The notes below the pieces were generated by a model. That model worked only from the letters and a program-made list of their open reading frames with translations. It did no database searches and was not told the DNA's origin. A stretch of DNA of 6,696 bases, from contig USSP01000104.1 in assembly GCA_900557385.1 (NCBI GenBank), positions 1 to 6,696 on the forward strand, read 5' to 3'. This document shows, one piece after another, positions 5,909 through 6,696 of the stretch. The position numbers and the translations under genes are program-made. This stretch comes from an uncultured Lachnospiraceae bacterium (GTDB lineage Bacteria > Bacillota > Clostridia > Lachnospirales > Lachnospiraceae). How positions within the stretch are numbered: the first letter of the stretch is position 1; each line of letters starts with the position of its first letter.

Positions 5909-6079
5909 ATGGCATATGTAATTAGTGACGCTTGTGTTAGCTGTGGCGCTTGTGAAGCTCAGTGCCCCGTTGGTGCTATTCACATGGGAGATGGTCAGTT
6001 CGAGATCGATGCTGATGCTTGTATCGAGTGCGGTTCCTGTGCAGGCGCTTGCCCTACCGGTTCTATCTCTCAGGGCTAA
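5909..6079 (+). CDS. Clostridial 2[4Fe-4S] ferredoxin, 56 residues
   Basis: This is a small soluble electron carrier holding two low-potential [4Fe-4S] clusters. In clostridia such ferredoxins serve pyruvate:ferredoxin oxidoreductase, hydrogenases and Rnf-type complexes. Both cluster motifs are intact: Cys9, Cys12, Cys15 with Cys19-Pro, and Cys38, Cys41, Cys44 with Cys48-Pro, in the CxxCxxCxxxCP pattern. Each cluster's fourth ligand completes the other half-motif, as usual in the family. The length equals that of classical clostridial ferredoxins (about 55-56 residues), and the start MAYVISDAC is typical. AGGAGG ends eight bases before the ATG, an ideal site suggesting strong expression. The gene appears monocistronic, with its own promoter, two inverted repeats in the leader and a strong terminator. 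Confidence 0.96.
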   Translation: MAYVISDACVSCGACEAQCPVGAIHMGDGQFEIDADACIECGSCAGACPTGSISQG

Positions 6080-6106
6080 TCAACAAACATACAATAGGAT
6101 TGAAGG

Positions 6107-6137
6107 GCGTCCAGCTATTCTGCTGGACGCTTTTTTT
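6107..6137 (+). terminator. Rho-independent terminator of the ferredoxin gene
   Basis: GCGTCCAGC (6107-6115) and GCTGGACGC (6122-6130) form a perfect 9-bp stem with a TATTCT loop, followed by seven T (6131-6137). On the minus strand no T-run follows, so it acts only for the ferredoxin transcript. It overlaps the last codons of the convergent MerR-type gene. Confidence 0.92.
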
Positions 6138-6696
6138 GTTTCCGTCTCAATAATTCATCCAGCCTTTTAAAATGCTCTTCTTCCTTAGCGGCCCGTTCCT
6201 CGTTCTGTTCTGTTATTGTCCGCAGTTCATAATCCAATTCTTTCAGTATATGTTCCTTTGCTTCGTTGATTTCTTCTGTATGCCTGCGTGATAATTCCTG
6301 CGTCTGCTTTTCATTCACCTCTGACACTGCCTGTACCAATGCCTGTTTAAACAGCTCTGCCATCCGTTTAAGCTTCTGTTCTCTGCTTTCCTCCTGTACG
6401 GATATCTGTGTAGTCTGCTGCTGTACCTGCAAGTGCTTCTCCTCCTGCTTGTCCCGGAACGGATTTGCAAAATTTTCCAATCTTTCTGCTTGTTCGGAAA
6501 ATTCTTTTTCCAAAGGTGTAAGCTTGCCATCTTTTAATAGCAATCGGATTGCCTTCAGCTGCAACCCCTGCTCCTTCAGATTTTTAATTCGGATAAACCG
6601 CTCAATATCCTCTGATGTGTAGTAACGATGCCCCAGTTCATTCCGTTTAATGGGCAGGGCAAGTTCTTCCTCCCAGTAACGAAGCACGTGGCTCTC
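6115..6696 (-). CDS. MerR-type HTH protein with long coiled coil (5' truncated by window edge)
   Basis: This is a DNA-binding protein whose N-terminal start lies beyond the right edge. The frame opens with ESHVLRYWEEELALPIKRNELGHRYYTSEDIERF, the classic second half of the MerR winged helix-turn-helix. The GTG at 6687 encodes the Val of HVLRYW and is not the start. After KNLKEQGLQLKAIRLLL, about residues 60-185 of the visible 193 are highly charged and Glu/Gln/Lys-rich, typical of a long coiled coil, ending in a basic tail RRKQKKRPAE. No effector-binding domain or metal-binding Cys pair is seen. This layout (MerR HTH plus coiled coil) recalls RacA-like chromosome-anchoring proteins and phage or plasmid MerR-like proteins. 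A role as a classical metal or drug sensor is less likely. Its stop codon lies within the ferredoxin terminator. Confident of the fold, not of the function. Confidence 0.85.
   Translation of the reverse strand, partial: ESHVLRYWEEELALPIKRNELGHRYYTSEDIERFIRIKNLKEQGLQLKAIRLLLKDGKLTPLEKEFSEQAERLENFANPFRDKQEEKHLQVQQQTTQISVQEESREQKLKRMAELFKQALVQAVSEVNEKQTQELSRRHTEEINEAKEHILKELDYELRTITEQNEERAAKEEEHFKRLDELLRRKQKKRPAE

Noticed and set aside
5925..6170. Plus-strand frame of 81 codons over the ferredoxin gene
   Set aside because: It overlaps the ferredoxin in another frame, runs through the terminator, and the intact eight-Cys ferredoxin explains the DNA.
6266..6622. Cys/Ser-rich 118-codon plus-strand frame opposite the coiled-coil gene
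   Set aside because: Its Cys and Ser richness is the complement of Lys/Glu/Gln-rich coiled-coil codons, with no ribosome binding site.
6115..6687. GTG at 6687 as the start of the MerR-type gene
   Set aside because: It encodes the conserved Val in HVLRYW of the HTH domain and has no ribosome binding site. The gene continues past the edge.

Overview
The window looks like ordinary chromosomal DNA of a Gram-positive, spore-forming anaerobe of the Clostridia, most likely a member of the Lachnospiraceae. This rests on the mix of products: a CwlD-type spore amidase, an SH3-GH18 envelope hydrolase, a MecA adaptor, a short clostridial 2[4Fe-4S] ferredoxin and a DUF1858 redox protein. Strong AGGAGG-type ribosome binding sites and sigma-A-like promoters with 17-bp spacers agree. 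Species cannot be named from the sequence alone.

Layout. Positions 1-496 hold the 3' part of a CwlD-like N-acetylmuramoyl-L-alanine amidase (+). It meets, tail to tail and 3 bp apart, a membrane-anchored GH18 glycosidase with an SH3 domain (500-2209, -). A poorly coding stretch follows (about 2270-3030). It contains one unrecognised 77-codon ORF (2393-2626, -) whose start lies inside a perfect Shine-Dalgarno sequence beside a 17-bp palindrome, a 28-codon orphan ORF and two further palindromes. Next come mecA (3112-3882, +) with its own promoter, a bidirectional terminator (3920-3955), and a convergent DUF1858 gene (3972-4163, -). A divergent promoter region with a 13-bp tandem repeat separates DUF1858 from a MATE-family transporter (4390-5793, +). 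A 56-residue ferredoxin (5909-6079, +) has its own promoter and two inverted repeats in its leader. A 5'-truncated MerR-type DNA-binding/coiled-coil protein (6115-6696, -) closes the window.

How they work together. The genes form mostly single-gene transcription units rather than one pathway. Amidase and GH18 protein both act on the envelope, possibly in spore cortex synthesis or breakdown. MecA would deliver substrates to ClpC/ClpP. DUF1858 protein and ferredoxin are small redox proteins. The transporter exports small compounds. I see no insertion sequence, CRISPR array, tRNA or rRNA gene, and no clear new multi-gene system. The most interesting unexplained items are regulatory: the 7-1-7 palindrome at the ferredoxin transcription start, and the odd start region of the 77-codon ORF.
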